Shown: positions 35,318 through 47,500 of the stretch, piece by piece
Numbering within the stretch: the first letter of the stretch is position 1
Layout: each line of letters begins with the position of its first letter
DNA from: Taenia hydatigena
Lineage: Eukaryota > Platyhelminthes > Cestoda > Cyclophyllidea > Taeniidae
Reading direction: 5' to 3'
DNA: 64,000 nt
Assembly (NCBI GenBank): GCA_036345935.2
Contig: JADWOT020000002.1
Span: 21,144,355 to 21,208,354 of the forward strand
Program-made: the position numbers and the translations under genes
The notes under the pieces: generated by a model
What the model was told of the DNA's origin: nothing
Seen by the model: the letters and a program-made list of their open reading frames with translations, nothing else
Databases searched by the model: none

Positions 35318-37691
35318 GATTCCCTTGTCACTGGGATACTGAGGAGCGGCACACTGGTTGAAGGGTCCACGAAATAAATAACTTTCGGTGTCCTCCGACG
35401 TCACATCATCACGTTATACCTGCCTGAATTTTTCACCTCGCTAATGCGTGCAATTCTGTCTGTTTGTTCACCTTTCACCATTGGATCACAGCCAGTCGTC
35501 GGTGATCAAAGTATTATTTGGCGTTGTTCCCGACATGAGGAGACTATGTGCCGACTACTGTACGATTTAACCAGCGGGTGGGTAGTGAAATGGGATCAGT
35601 AATGGTTGTTGCCTTCAAGGAGCCGCAAACCACCTGGACGATGGTGGTTAGTTCCCTCCCGAGACCTTGCCTTCAAACTCGTGAAACACCAGCACGAGAC
35701 ACAAAACAAAGCTATTCTGATAAGTAAGTGAAATTCCTTTAAGAGAAAAGCATTGGCGATTAGAAGTCGACATTGGAGACCATTGCATGGGCCATGGTCG
35801 AGGAATGCTGGCAACATGTGCGTTTTAGAAAGGCACCGACTGGGAAGTGAATTACCGCATGCCCACACGATCATGCCAAGAGCTGATCCTCATGGTTGGA
35901 ACCCTCTGGGGTAATCGTTAAGATACTATCTGTTGAGTGTCCTTGTTAAAATTACGGCAGCAAAGTGGGTTTCACTTTACCTCACTCCCCATTTTATGGG
36001 AGACAAGTGAACTTTACTATATCCCTTCAAAACATCAATTCGTTTTGATTCGTTGTGAACGATAATGGTGATATTCCTTTCGTAGACAAAATGTGCAGTG
36101 CTCTGTTGCTATGGAATGCGGGTAAATCGTTTGTTGCATGTGTTTTTTCCTGCCAAATGGGAAAATGGAAAGGGTGTGAATCACACGAGGTATGCTACCT
36201 CCCCCTTCCTCTCAGCTCTCTTCTCTGCCATAAAGCTATCATGAAAAATGGTGAAACAGCAGTCTGAATGTCACAGTCACGAACAACCTTCAAAACTACA
36301 CGTAGAGAAAAGGTCGCGTATCAGTCTCCTCTAGGTGGGTGGGGATTTACGGATATCCGCGATCATTTGGAAGTGTCTAGCCTATCCCAGAGGAGGAAAA
36401 GACGAAGTGCAAATCTACGTAACTGACACCTGAGAATATGTGGATTACAAAAATTAAAAGGTTAAACCATTGGTTGAAAGGAAAAATCGTTGCGTGGTTC
36501 CTTTTTATATCTCTTAAATGGATAGAATAATCGCAGGGAGTTGAACTTCACAGTGATGGCATCTAACATCGCCCACTTGTCTTGCAGCCCTTGAATGTCC
36601 CAATAACAAGACTGTCTCCGGACGTAAGGGACCCAGAAACCGATAAAATCAATAATAGTACTAAAGCTAGCCTGGAAATCAATTTCGCATCCTATTGGTC
36701 AATGCAAAAGCGGTGAAAGAGCGGATTGGATGGTGACGGTGGTTAGGATAAATAGCTAAAAATCGGATCTACGATCTGCCTCCTTCCATTTTCCACAAAT
36801 CCAATCCATCAGAACTGTGCCATCAACTCGATAACGGTATTGCGTTACCAATCTGTATCACATGTTGATCTTTTAGGCATTTCTTTAAAAAGGGACTTTA
36901 TAGAAGTATCTTTCCTCTCCTATTTCAAAATTCCGACTCTAAGCCAAAGAGGCTCCTATATATTGCACTGGACAAAATAGAGTAGTACATCCATTTATTA
37001 TGCAGATCTACCGGCCATATATCATCCAACCCCCTTAGCCTATTTATTTGCTCCCCAAAAAAGTTGGAAATGATGAAAAGCGAGGGTGTTTTTGGTCTCG
37101 ATGCGACCAATTTGCACAGGCCTTGAGATGGGAGGAAAGGAGGGACGTGAAAGAGTGCATCAGCCGCACCAACCACCCTGACGTGACCTTGACCTCACCT
37201 CCACATTTGTCCCCAATGTGGGACTTGACTGCCACTTATAAGCGAAAAAAAATAAAAGTTGCCTGTCAGAAGGAACATTACCACCAATATCACCACTACT
37301 GAAAAGTTCTGTGTATATCAGCCCAGTGTCAGGCAGAAATTGAAAGCGGAAACAACTTTTCCTCCTTATAGAAAACTTTTCAACAATTCTTTTGTCCATC
37401 AATCATGTCAACCAACCTTTTTTTTTATTCTGCATTTTGTAGCTGTCACTTAATCCAGTTCTGCGAATGTGGGAATCGGGAAGTGTAATGAATCTATCGC
37501 TCCCTCCGCCCCTCCCCTTCCCCCTGCACCCTGGATGTTAGGGCGGAGAACTGTCCCCGTTTCCCCTTTTGTTTCAGTTGGCTTGTGTTTAAACGATCCA
37601 AAAGAGTATAAATAATGGTGAGTGTTTGAAGTATCACAGTCACTTTTAAAGGCTGTTTATAAATACATACTTGGAGTCTCTTTTTTTGTAC
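35318..37691. other. Non-coding stretch, nothing recognised
   Basis: No exon, repeat or RNA gene could be supported here. Short open frames on both strands have no recognisable motif. Confidence 0.45.
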
Positions 37692-37882
37692 CGAAAAACT
37701 ATGGGGACGACAAAGACTGATCTGCCCGGCCCTGAAGTCTCAATGGAGTCTTCGTAATAGGAGAAAAAAGAGGAATTTAAGACCCCTTTTACAGACCTCC
37801 TTTTTGGATGTCCGTGATGTGCTACATCTGTCACGGTCTGGATGTCAATCTCACCGCCCTCGGGCGTTGATTGGCTGATTGC
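37692..37882 (-). CDS. Candidate unassigned minus-strand exon
   Basis: An acceptor (ggttatccctcag) and a donor (TTTCG|gtacaa) bound 191 open bases reading AISQSTPEGGEIDIQTVTDV, then a basic stretch (HPKRRSVKG) and NSSFFSYYEDSIETSGPGRS. Amino-acid use looks protein-like, but I recognise no domain. It could be an upstream exon of the netrin receptor, a separate gene, or chance. Confidence 0.28.
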
Positions 37883-38818
37883 CTGAGGGATAACCAGAAC
37901 GGAAGTTTGGAATAATGAAACCATCTTTTCCAATGCCCTTCGTCAGACTCGGAGGGGGGGAGGGGGCAAGTGAAGCCTCTTCAAAAATGATTGAAACGCT
38001 GTCATTACAAGTGGTCTGCAAGATTTCCACAAAACAGAACCACATAATCTACCACATCACCCTCGTAGTCGAGTCCATCGTGTCGCCCTTGTACCCGCCC
38101 CCTCCGCCCCACAGAAGAGGAAACAGGATCCCCAGACAAACCTAAAACCTCTTCAAATCTAAATTGTACTTAAACGTTTCGCTTATTCCATTTCTGCTTG
38201 AATGTTTACACCCCATCTATGTATGCATAATACAGAAGACGTTTAGGGTTGAGAGGAAAAAAGAAATGCATCCTCCACCGAAACCCCCACCCCCACCCCC
38301 ACCCCCACCCCTCCTCCTTCTAGGACTGCAAAAGGAAAGGGAGAAAGAAGAAGGAAGGTGGAATGACTGTTGATTGCCTACAAAAGCAGTCGGTAGGTAA
38401 AAATGTCGACACGTACTGATGCTAGGGCAACAAACCGCAACACTCGAGTGCTCTGGTATAGTCAAAAAGGGTGAAGGTAACACTTGGATGGATGTTGTAA
38501 CAACCGACAGAGAAGGCAAGAGCAAGAGAGAGAAAAAGCGAGGGAGAAGGTAAAAGTGGGCCTCAAAGTGGTCATTCCTCTCCCCTCTCCACTTTTTTTT
38601 CCCTCAGACGGGAAAAATCAGGCATGCATACAACACAGAAGAACGATCAGTTGCAAATGAGACTTTGAGTTGAAGGAGAGGATTAACTTTCGGCTTTAAT
38701 TCAACAGTACAAAGAAGAGCAATTGAGCAACTAACTTGTGCTGCATTCGAATTTTCGTGTGTTTGCATTTTGTGACGGTATTGCATCAAAGTGTTGTCTC
38801 TTTAATAATAATTGTAAA

Positions 38819-38836
38819 CGTCACATATATGTGACG
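38819..38836. repeat. Perfect 18-bp palindrome CGTCACATATATGTGACG
   Basis: An exact inverted repeat. It contains the 16-base word GTCACATATATGTGAC, found again exactly at 51327-51342. Related sites lie at 10667, 40212 and 63835. Confidence 0.85.
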
Positions 38837-39844
38837 CATGTTCTTTATCAGTTTGTGTGCATTGCCAACATGCTGATTAGGTTTTTAAGCGAAAAAAAAT
38901 CATGATGAGACATTCTTAAGCTGCAATGACCGGCCTTCCAGGGGACTGAGATAGCTGTGGACTTAACCTCACGAACCCGTCACCACCCCGAAGGAACGAC
39001 ACTCCATTTATGTCAGTTCTGTCATCGGCCCTCTCAGCAGGTGTTTTAAGGATTGACATTCAAGTTCTACCAAGATTTGAACAACCTTAAATGCCCTCAA
39101 CACGGACGCATTGGCTACATTAAAGTCTTTGTTGTAGGAGGCATCAGAGCTTATCTAGAGGATCGAGAAGTGGAAAAAGAAACTTCCAACGTCTGTCACG
39201 ATTTTGTCACTGTGGCCAAAAATAGCCCGCAAATTTGGCTGCAGAGATGAGGAGGAAAGCATCAACGCTGAATTACTGATCAGAAAGCGGTTGAATGAGT
39301 CTGATGGTCTGACAAGGGGAGTTTGACGGCGTTCAGGAAGCTTCCGGTCCCACTTCACAGGAGAGAACAGTGAGTAGACTCCACTACAGCCTTAAAGCGA
39401 CAGGTTGAAGCTGTTTTTTTTATTTGCACGTTCTTGTTTGTCTGTCTTATATCAATGTCACAATTGTTACCGTCGGGTAGGTCTAGAGTAACACATCTTG
39501 ACTTCAGGTTGATTTATAGATGAGGCAATGGGGTTGGCGTACCTCAGCACCCGCAGAGGTAACGAAAAATTGAGGGGGCTTTGTTTCCAAGTTCAAACAC
39601 TCAGTCGTCAAACCGTTCGAACAGGGGAGGAAGAAGGACGAAATAACAAAGAGATGTCGGTGGATGGATGGAGGACCAGTTTGCCCTCCTCCCTCTCCTC
39701 CAGATTAATCGGGCCTTGGTGAGTTGACTGGACAGATCTATGGTGATTTGATGCCAGGGACGGGAATAGAAAACATGAAAAGGACTAGAGGTGATTTGTC
39801 GAAAAAAAATAGTAAAGAAAGCAGCCAATCACTTCGTCCACCCT

Positions 39845-39970
39845 GCATCCATTCTTCCACCCCCCTTGCAGCCATTCAGTCCGTATCCATCCATCCCTTC
39901 ACCCATCCATTAATCCATTTCGTATTCAGCCAGTCATCCATCCCTCCATCTAATCAACCAGCCACACACC
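39845..39970. repeat. Degenerate ATCC tract
   Basis: Decayed CCATCC units (for example ATCCATCC near 39886), of the same type as other tracts in the window. Confidence 0.6.
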
Positions 39971-40211
39971 TGTCAAGTAGCGACACCTTAAATGGACCAT
40001 TTGAGTCACTAATGCTAATGTGACAGTTCAACAAGGACTCAGACTACATGTCACACAAAGGACAGATCTGACATAAAGACGAAATCTCGGTGGAAATCCC
40101 TCGTAGTGAGATTAAGCATCAAATTCCTGTCAATTCGTGATATACGGAAACGCGATTCATTAAGTAATAAACAGCATGTGCCACACATTTGTGGGCTCAG
40201 TAAATCCCATT

Positions 40212-40227
40212 GTCACACATATGTGAC
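40212..40227. repeat. Near-palindrome GTCACACATATGTGAC
   Basis: It differs from the perfect site at 38820 at one base (ACACAT for ACATAT). Confidence 0.7.
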
Positions 40228-43180
40228 GCTGATAGCTCGCCCACTAAATACTCATTTTTTGTAATTCTAACCTACTAAAATGGAGTATTCAGGGCCTTGG
40301 GGAAGGTGGTTCGGCCTACCACCACCCCAGCCGGGAGCACCCCCATTGTCGGCACATGTGTGCGTTCCCCTATTGTTCTAGCTACCCGCCGCGAGATGAT
40401 TCACGATAACTCATTGCGGCGTGCATGATTCACGCGCATCAGCAGTCGTAACTACTGCCGAGGCTGCGCTACTATCACCGCTGCTAATGTTACATTGGGG
40501 ACCTCTCATTATAACTCGAGTCTGAGGGACGGAGGGAGAACGAGGTGAAATATCAGATTTGCGCGCACACGCGCCTTCAAGACGTCGAGCGAATTGAATT
40601 GGGGACAGACTCCAGCCGGTCGGACGCGAGGCAAGACACAGACACACACACACGCATACGCACGCACATACGGGGGATGATGTGTCTAGTTGAAAATGGT
40701 GACATCATTAACAAGTAGGTGAGTGGTGGGGACGGATTTGAACGCTTTTTTTTTACTGAAGAAGAGGAGAAGGAGCTGGGTGCTCAGCCCTCATGAAGGG
40801 GCAGCAAAAACCGTCTCATTAGTCAGAATGCAAAGAAGGGGGAAAAAGATAATGCCGTTGTAGGGCGAGAGCTCCAACAGTCTTAATTTCTGAACCGTTT
40901 GGAAATAAAGGACAACATTCCGGGAGGAAAAGGCGCAATAAAGTGTTCATTTGGCACCTAAGAGCAGCCTTGGAAAAGTTGGTTTGAGCAAAGATAAGCT
41001 GGGAAGAAAGTTGAACGTTGCCATGGTGGTGGGAGAGGGCATTCACAGTGTTCTCAAAAGTGATAACTCCTATAACAGGTGAGGCCACTGGTCTCGTGTC
41101 AAATGTCGTGGATACTTTTTGACATTGATTTACATAATTAATCCAAAAAGGGCATATTTAACGTAAAATCCACTTGCTAAGCAATTAGTAGTGGGCATCC
41201 AGTCTTGAGGCACGGTTACCTGGTGCTGTTTGTTACTGAGATGGCGGAAAATCCCCCCAAAGTGTAACTGATGTGTGAAACGAAGATTTCAAGGACAATT
41301 TTATCAGTTTTATCAATCTGTGCCTCCGAGCATTAATCTGTATGCGAATTAGAAAAGTGTTGATTAATTGGAAGAAGTCGGTGACAAACAAATCTACTAA
41401 TTGATGCAGTCGCCCGATTTTAAATCTTGTCAGCTCCTGAGGCTAAATGTAAACACTAAAAGAGAAGCAGAGTGTTCCGATTACTACCAATTTTCGTGTA
41501 AGGCAGGTAAGTGTCAAAATGAGGTGGAACGGGTAAAATAAAAGTTATTTTAGAGAAGAATAGAAGGGGGATTGTGAGGGTTGAAATCCTCTTTAACAAC
41601 GCATCACCTTGGATCAAGCTAAGTAATTTTCGTCAGTGCTTAAAATAGGCGGTGGTATCACAGCATATAATTTGAAATTAACGGAAAAAAGGCAAGACAA
41701 CCCGATAGAAGAATTCATCGAGTCGCATTTTTCTCACACGGCAAATGTACAAAATCTTAGCACGGAAAATGTCCGGCTTTAAAAATGTGTTAATAGTGCC
41801 TTTTACTAAAAATTTTTAATCAAAGTAAACGTTGGACAGAAATGAAAGTCTAGTCGAATTATAGGTATACTAAAAAGCGGCTATCTATTAAATTTGCTGA
41901 GCATAGCATAATGCGGCAATCGGCGCTAATCGCGTAAAATACAAAAAATTATAATAGTACTAATAAGTTGCGAAGGGAAAAATAAAATTAGGAATGTCAA
42001 CATGAAAGATAGAAATTTGCATACGTTTGAGAAAGTCCATTGTTGGCCCATTTACAAAGAAGGATCACACGCTGCTCACAGTTGGCGATGAGGAAAAAGG
42101 CCGGAAGAAAGAGATAAATAGCTAAACGAAGAAGAAAACATGCCTAAGTTCTGAACAGTTACAGAAAACAATTGCATTTATTAGGGTAGCGGCACGCTTT
42201 TCATTACAATCTTCTTAATACATACATATTGACAATGCCCTAAGATTGAAAAATCCAATTACCACTAGCGTTGTGTCGTAAGCAATGCGTACATCGAGGC
42301 ATTACTTGGCTTAATGTATTAAAGTTTGCTCACATAGAGTTATCAGAAGTCGTAGAACAGAACAGCGACAGTTAATTTAAAAGGCAATGGCAAAAAAGGT
42401 GGCCTAGAGACTTTTCAAATGCTACTTTAAATGACAGCCTCCAAGTAAAAGTTAAAAAGATATCTAAGGAAAAAATATCTTCGGGGATTTATTGACACCA
42501 TTGCTAAATGGCTACCCACACTGTGAAGTCAAAAGTGACTTACGGTGAACAAAGAAATGACCCATCAAAAATGAAAGTAAACTGATGACAAGTAGTAAAG
42601 AAATCCGGGTTCAAAACGAGCTAATGAAATATGTTTCAATAGTTGGGACCGGCGTCCCATAATCCCCTCAAGGCCATTTTGGAGGGAATGAACAAACCAC
42701 TTTAATAATGAGAAAACAGCACAAAAGTATCAATGATGTTTAGTGTGCACCTGCAAAAAGTTGTTCTATTTTAATTTTCTAAACTGTCAAAATGTGTTTA
42801 GAAGAAAAGATCTGAGAAGAGTGTAGGCTCTAGTCTTGATGTAATGATCTTATTAAATGGTGCCAAAAATTTTGGTAGCCTGTGTCAGAGACCTTGACAT
42901 TAAATAATTTGCCTATAATGTTCCAATTTGCTATCTAGAGGAAGTTATGACAAATAATTCACACCTCCTGCTAGATGAAACCTCCGAGTCTTAGAAGGAG
43001 GCAGGAGCTTATGACTTTGTTCATCTCTAATCCGTACCGTTTCTATTTGTAGTGCTTTCTTTGATTAAAATGCCGGTTGTGATTAAGCATGCCGAGGCGG
43101 CCGTATTTTTCTTGCCCATAAACAACATGTCAAGTGTCTTTATACATTTAAATGAAAATTAAAATGAAACCCGCTTTGCC

Positions 43181-43796
43181 TTAGCAGGCCGGGCTGGCCT
43201 ACGGGCATCACCAGTAGCCCCAACCTATTCTGCTTGCAAAATGCGTGTGTTCTGCCATATTGTTATGCCTTCTTTCGCCTATAAAAAAGCTTTAAAATGC
43301 TACGTTTTCGTTTTTTGTAAGTGATAGTGTAGCACTTCGTTTGGCTGTACTACCGGTTTTGGTCAGGGATACAGGGGTGACCATCTTGCCCTAGCTGCAT
43401 AGGCTGGCCGCTGGGCCATGCCAGCGGCTTATTTCCCTCTGCCCGTTGAATATATGTATTCCGCCCTAGTTTTCTGCCTTCTTTTGCCTCCAAGAAAGTC
43501 TCAAAACGCAACGGATGGGTTGGAAGCGCCTAGAGTAATAAGAAGAATGCATGTTTTTTTAGGAAAATAAATAAATAATTTGAAGCGGTATTTGGGGCGT
43601 CGTTTTAAGGCTTGCATATGTTTTAAAGTCTTAAAATGTAGCGTTTTGAGACTTTTTAGGGTAAGAAAGGCAAAATGTTGCGGCAGAATACATGTGTTTA
43701 ACAGGCAGAGGAAATGAGCTGCTGGCGAGTCCCGAAGGCTAGCCAACGCAGCTAGGGCAATCTGGCCACCTCTGTGAACATAACCAAAACCGGCAG
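43181..43796 (+). repeat. Dispersed repeat cluster forming a long imperfect hairpin
   Basis: Three related copies lie together: 43181-43304 (diverged), 43353-43510, and 43641-43796 in the opposite orientation. The last two face each other as arms of about 155 bases around a loop of about 130 bases, and both begin or end with CCGGTTTTGG. Shared words are TTGCCCTAGCTGC, GCCAGC, TCTGCC and AGTCTCAAAACG. A fourth diverged copy is near 27.1 kb. No coding sequence or terminal repeat was recognised. Confidence 0.75.
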
Positions 43797-44334
43797 TTCA
43801 AACAAATAAAGTATTATATTAAATTCACTATAAGCGAGAAAAAGCGGACCATGGTTTCAATAATATAAGCACCATGTTTTGCAGGATTTTCAGCGCTTGT
43901 TTTATCAACCTGTGCGTTTCAAAGTAGACGATTTCAATGGCTCAGTAAAACAAATGCAAATTATGTTAAAATCATACTTTTGCGCAACAAAATTTCTTAA
44001 ACCTACATTAGAGGAAGGATTTAAGAAAAATAAGTATCACCCTGACCTTGATTCACACTTTTGATTGGCTGGGGGATTTGGTGAAATCTTTGGTTTCGCG
44101 GTAGATTTTGTCGGGATGTTGGTCGTTTTGATTTTGACCTGCTCTCTCCCCTTCATTATTGCTACAGGCAAGCATTGACTTGGTTTCGTTCAGTTTTTTG
44201 GTCTCTTTATGCGTTGTTTCTGCTTGTCAATTTCTCGCCTTTCGTTCGTTTTATACGCTTCACCTTGTAGTTTTTTTCGACGTCTTATGTTGCATCTTTT
44301 TGTTCATCTACGCGAATAAGCTTAAATGCTTTAG

Positions 44335-44589
44335 ATCCCATGCCGTGCGACGGACGTATGAAAGTTAAACCAGTCTCTATGGTAAAAGGTGGTGTACCAT
44401 ATGTAAAACTAGCAGTCGACAACCATGAGCCTGTTGAAGTACATTTTCCTCTGGACCCTCTATTGGAAATCGACAAAATAAAATGGACTCTCAATGGGCA
44501 TCCAATTGACGTAGATCAAGATGAAACCAAATCCGCCGTTTATTGGAAACGCGATGCATTTGGGATTTCTCTCATCATCCACTATCCCA
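44335..44589 (+). CDS. BSG: Basigin-like exon: Ig domain 1, first part
   Basis: It encodes GGVPYVKLAVDNHEPVEVHF, then DPLLEIDKIKWTLNGHPIDV and DAFGISLIIHYP. The C-strand Trp (IKWTLNG) is present, but the B-strand position has no Cys. The donor CCCA|gtaagt is strong. The start is uncertain: tttag before 44335 or aataag before 44321 both fit, and the ATG at 44340 could not give a secreted protein by itself. Confidence 0.85.
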
Positions 44590-47500
44590 GTAAGTTGCAG
44601 TTTTCAAAACATGTACTAAAGTATTTTTTTCCACAAATTATATGGTCTTTTTGCCTCTTTCAGAGCAACAGTTTATTGGGAATTGGCGGATGGAAGTTTT
44701 TGACACTAGCGAGGCGTCCACAACGCAATCTTGCCAACTGCAATGTAAGTCGTTTTACTCAATTTGCTTTTTTTGCAAAGAATTGTCTCTATTTTAACAA
44801 TGAAATGAGTTTTTAGTCGACACCCTCATTGTTGTGCATTTAGCCTTATCCATGTCACTCCGTTTGTGCTGGCAGCTTACTATCACGTAAAGTGATTGTA
44901 AATTCCCACAATTAACTACCTATGAGAATGTCTGTTTACCGGTTCACAAATGGGTCATTAAATTTGCTTCATGTTGCATCTAATCAGGGGTTCGTTTTAT
45001 TCCCCTTTGCATCACTTCATTACGCTAAGATTGTTGCATTTCGTAATTGCTAGGTTCTGTGTAATCTGAGAGGGTTGAATGTACCTAACTCTCTCTTCCA
45101 CTCCATAGTTACCCTTAACTCTTTTCCTTTTATTATCGAACGCAGGGCTTGCTTCAGTTAACGAACTCATTGATAAGATTGAATTACATCGCTTGCCACA
45201 AAGAAACTTCTTGCCCAAAGCGTTGCCTGACACACTGGTTTATTTGATAATATACACTCACCCAATAACCCCAACCTTGCTTGTCTTTTTATGTTCAAAG
45301 TGCCTGTCGAACTCGCTATTCAAGAATGCAAATATATTTTTTGATGACTCTCAGGTAGGAATTCGCTACCTAATTAATCTGTTCGTCGTTCTGCTTGGTA
45401 CAATCGCCTGCCAAGCAAGCAAATCGTAGAGAGCGCATCATGGCCCACCATAATGAATGGCACAACTTGTTGTCAGTACACATTGAGTAACAAGCAACAG
45501 CTATGGCGTTTTGTACTGAATAAAGCCCTCACAAGATGTGAAGCAGATGACTGAAATTGAACTTAACGGCGGAAGAAATCATCTCTCTTGCTTCAGCTCC
45601 GATTTCCCACGTAGCTTGATAATTTATGGCCGTGGTGTGTGTGTGTTGCGCGTTTCTTGATCCGTTTTGAGGTGTAGCCTTGGCTTGCACCTTGTTTAAT
45701 GAGGTTTTGTCCACAATTTTGTGAAGTTAAAGTACATTTTTGGTGTACTTTTAACTTCTTACTTAGACCATCGATTCGATACTTTATTAATGTTTGCAGT
45801 TGTCCTGGCTACTAGTCCTTTTTTATCCACAAAATTCCTATTCGTAGTCATCACGGAGTAGTGTTCCGAGTTTCATAGCAATTTCCCCCGACAGCGACGA
45901 TAGTGCCGATGTTGCAGAGGTAACTTCCCAATTATATCATGGCATTTTATTTACGATATTTCAGCGTCATTTTTGCGGTATGTTGCCCTTACCTGAGGTG
46001 TCAACTTACAAGCTGAGGCATTCATTGTGAGTTGTGGGACGAGGTGACATCACTCCCCCCTCAATCATTTGAAGTAACCTCAAGGCGGAACTTTTATCAA
46101 AGATGGCCATCAAAACTTCCAATCAAAATTGACACCAACCATCGGAGCCGATGACTTTGCTGAACCCCATTTCTCAAACGATGATGCTGTGGGCAGCTTT
46201 TGTCTTGACTCCATCTAATTCTCCTCGTTTTTAGCACCGCCGATGGTCCAGCGCTTTGTCGAGTCATTCCGCTCCACAGAGGGCTACGACTTGACCGTGA
46301 TCTGCAAGAGTGGCAGTCTTCCCTACCCCTCCAGGGTTCAGTGGTACCGTGCCGAAGGAACCGGCGATTCTACGATCTTGATTCCCATTCCTGTGAGTTG
46401 GGGGGTGTCTGGAATTGTTTATGACAGCTTTATGCTGGAATTGCTAGCAGTGATCTGGGAATTTGTTTATTTGTTGGAATTGTAAGCCACGACTGCAAAT
46501 ATTTTTATGACTATTGAAGGTGCATTTAGATGGATTTGGGGCTGTTAAAAGCGGTTTTGGGTGTGCCTTTGCCTACTGAAAGGCTTTTATGGAGACATCG
46601 CATCTTTGGTGTTTGATTTGGACTCACTCCTATCTGTCAGGAGTAAATTTGGAAGTGGCACTGAATAATAAGATCGTTTTGGCCTTGTTTGACTTCTGGC
46701 CTTCTCTTTTCGGAGGCGGTGTATTTAAAACTCGTCCATTTTCCTTATTTCTCTGATCTACAGAACACTGAAACAACTCATATTCTTGGCGATACTATCC
46801 ACTTCACTGAGGTCAAAATGAGCGATAGCGGCGTCTACATCTGCAACACCTCTGTCAGTTCTCGTGGACTCTTTGATTCCTCTGCAGCTGAGGTCAAAAT
46901 TAAAAGTGAGCTCCTTTTTTCTCCCTCCGTTCATACATTATTCGAAACATGCTTTTATCTATGCACTTGACTTACCAGTAGTTTAGGCTCCAGTAGTCAC
47001 TCTTGTCACCCATTTCTCCGTCCATCCTTACGGTCATTCACTCGATAGGGCTTGGTTATTCAGATAGAGGTGGGAGCAAATTCTGAGAGGTAAAAACTGC
47101 GCCTTCTACTGGCACATGTGCTGGGTAGAAAGCCTAATCAGTAAGGGCCGATCCACCCTAGAACTGACTGCTTCACCTCGTCATCGGCCCTCGGTGCCTA
47201 GGCTTCGTAACGTGTAATGCTGTCCTCCCTGTCAAAACACCCCCTTTAACTCCACGCTTTTCAAGTCTTTCGTGCTGGTTAAAAACCGAAAGGCCTCCTA
47301 TTGCCTACTATTCTTAATTAATGGTTTTTCAACTACCCCATAGCATTAGTGTTGGCTATTGGTGTGGTTGGACTTCAAGAGCCTTGTCTGACTTGCATGC
47401 TACTCGCCTGAATGGTTCTTCACTTTTCTCCATTCTTCAATTTCTACATTTTCGTTCACGTTTTCGTCGATTGACTAGCCACTCGATGGGGGGTTTCAGT

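Larger units (their letters stand above)
37883..43180. other. Intergenic DNA with palindromes and a CpG-dense patch
   Basis: No convincing exon. It contains a C-rich ACCCCC-type tract near 38285-38310, palindromes at 38819 and 40212, degenerate ATCC repeats at about 39845-39970, and a CpG-dense patch at about 40385-40680. The patch might be a promoter or 5' leader, since the two genes point away from this region. Confidence 0.45.

Noticed and set aside
43879..44064. 61-residue plus-strand frame (LQDFQRLFYQPVRF...) just upstream of the basigin-like gene
   Set aside because: Somewhat protein-like, preceded by ttttgcag, but no donor joins it in frame to 44335 and no domain is recognised; kept out for lack of support.
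44159..44368. Hydrophobic frame just before the Ig exon that might be the signal peptide
   Set aside because: It is out of frame with the Ig reading at 44340 and no splice could be placed that connects them cleanly.
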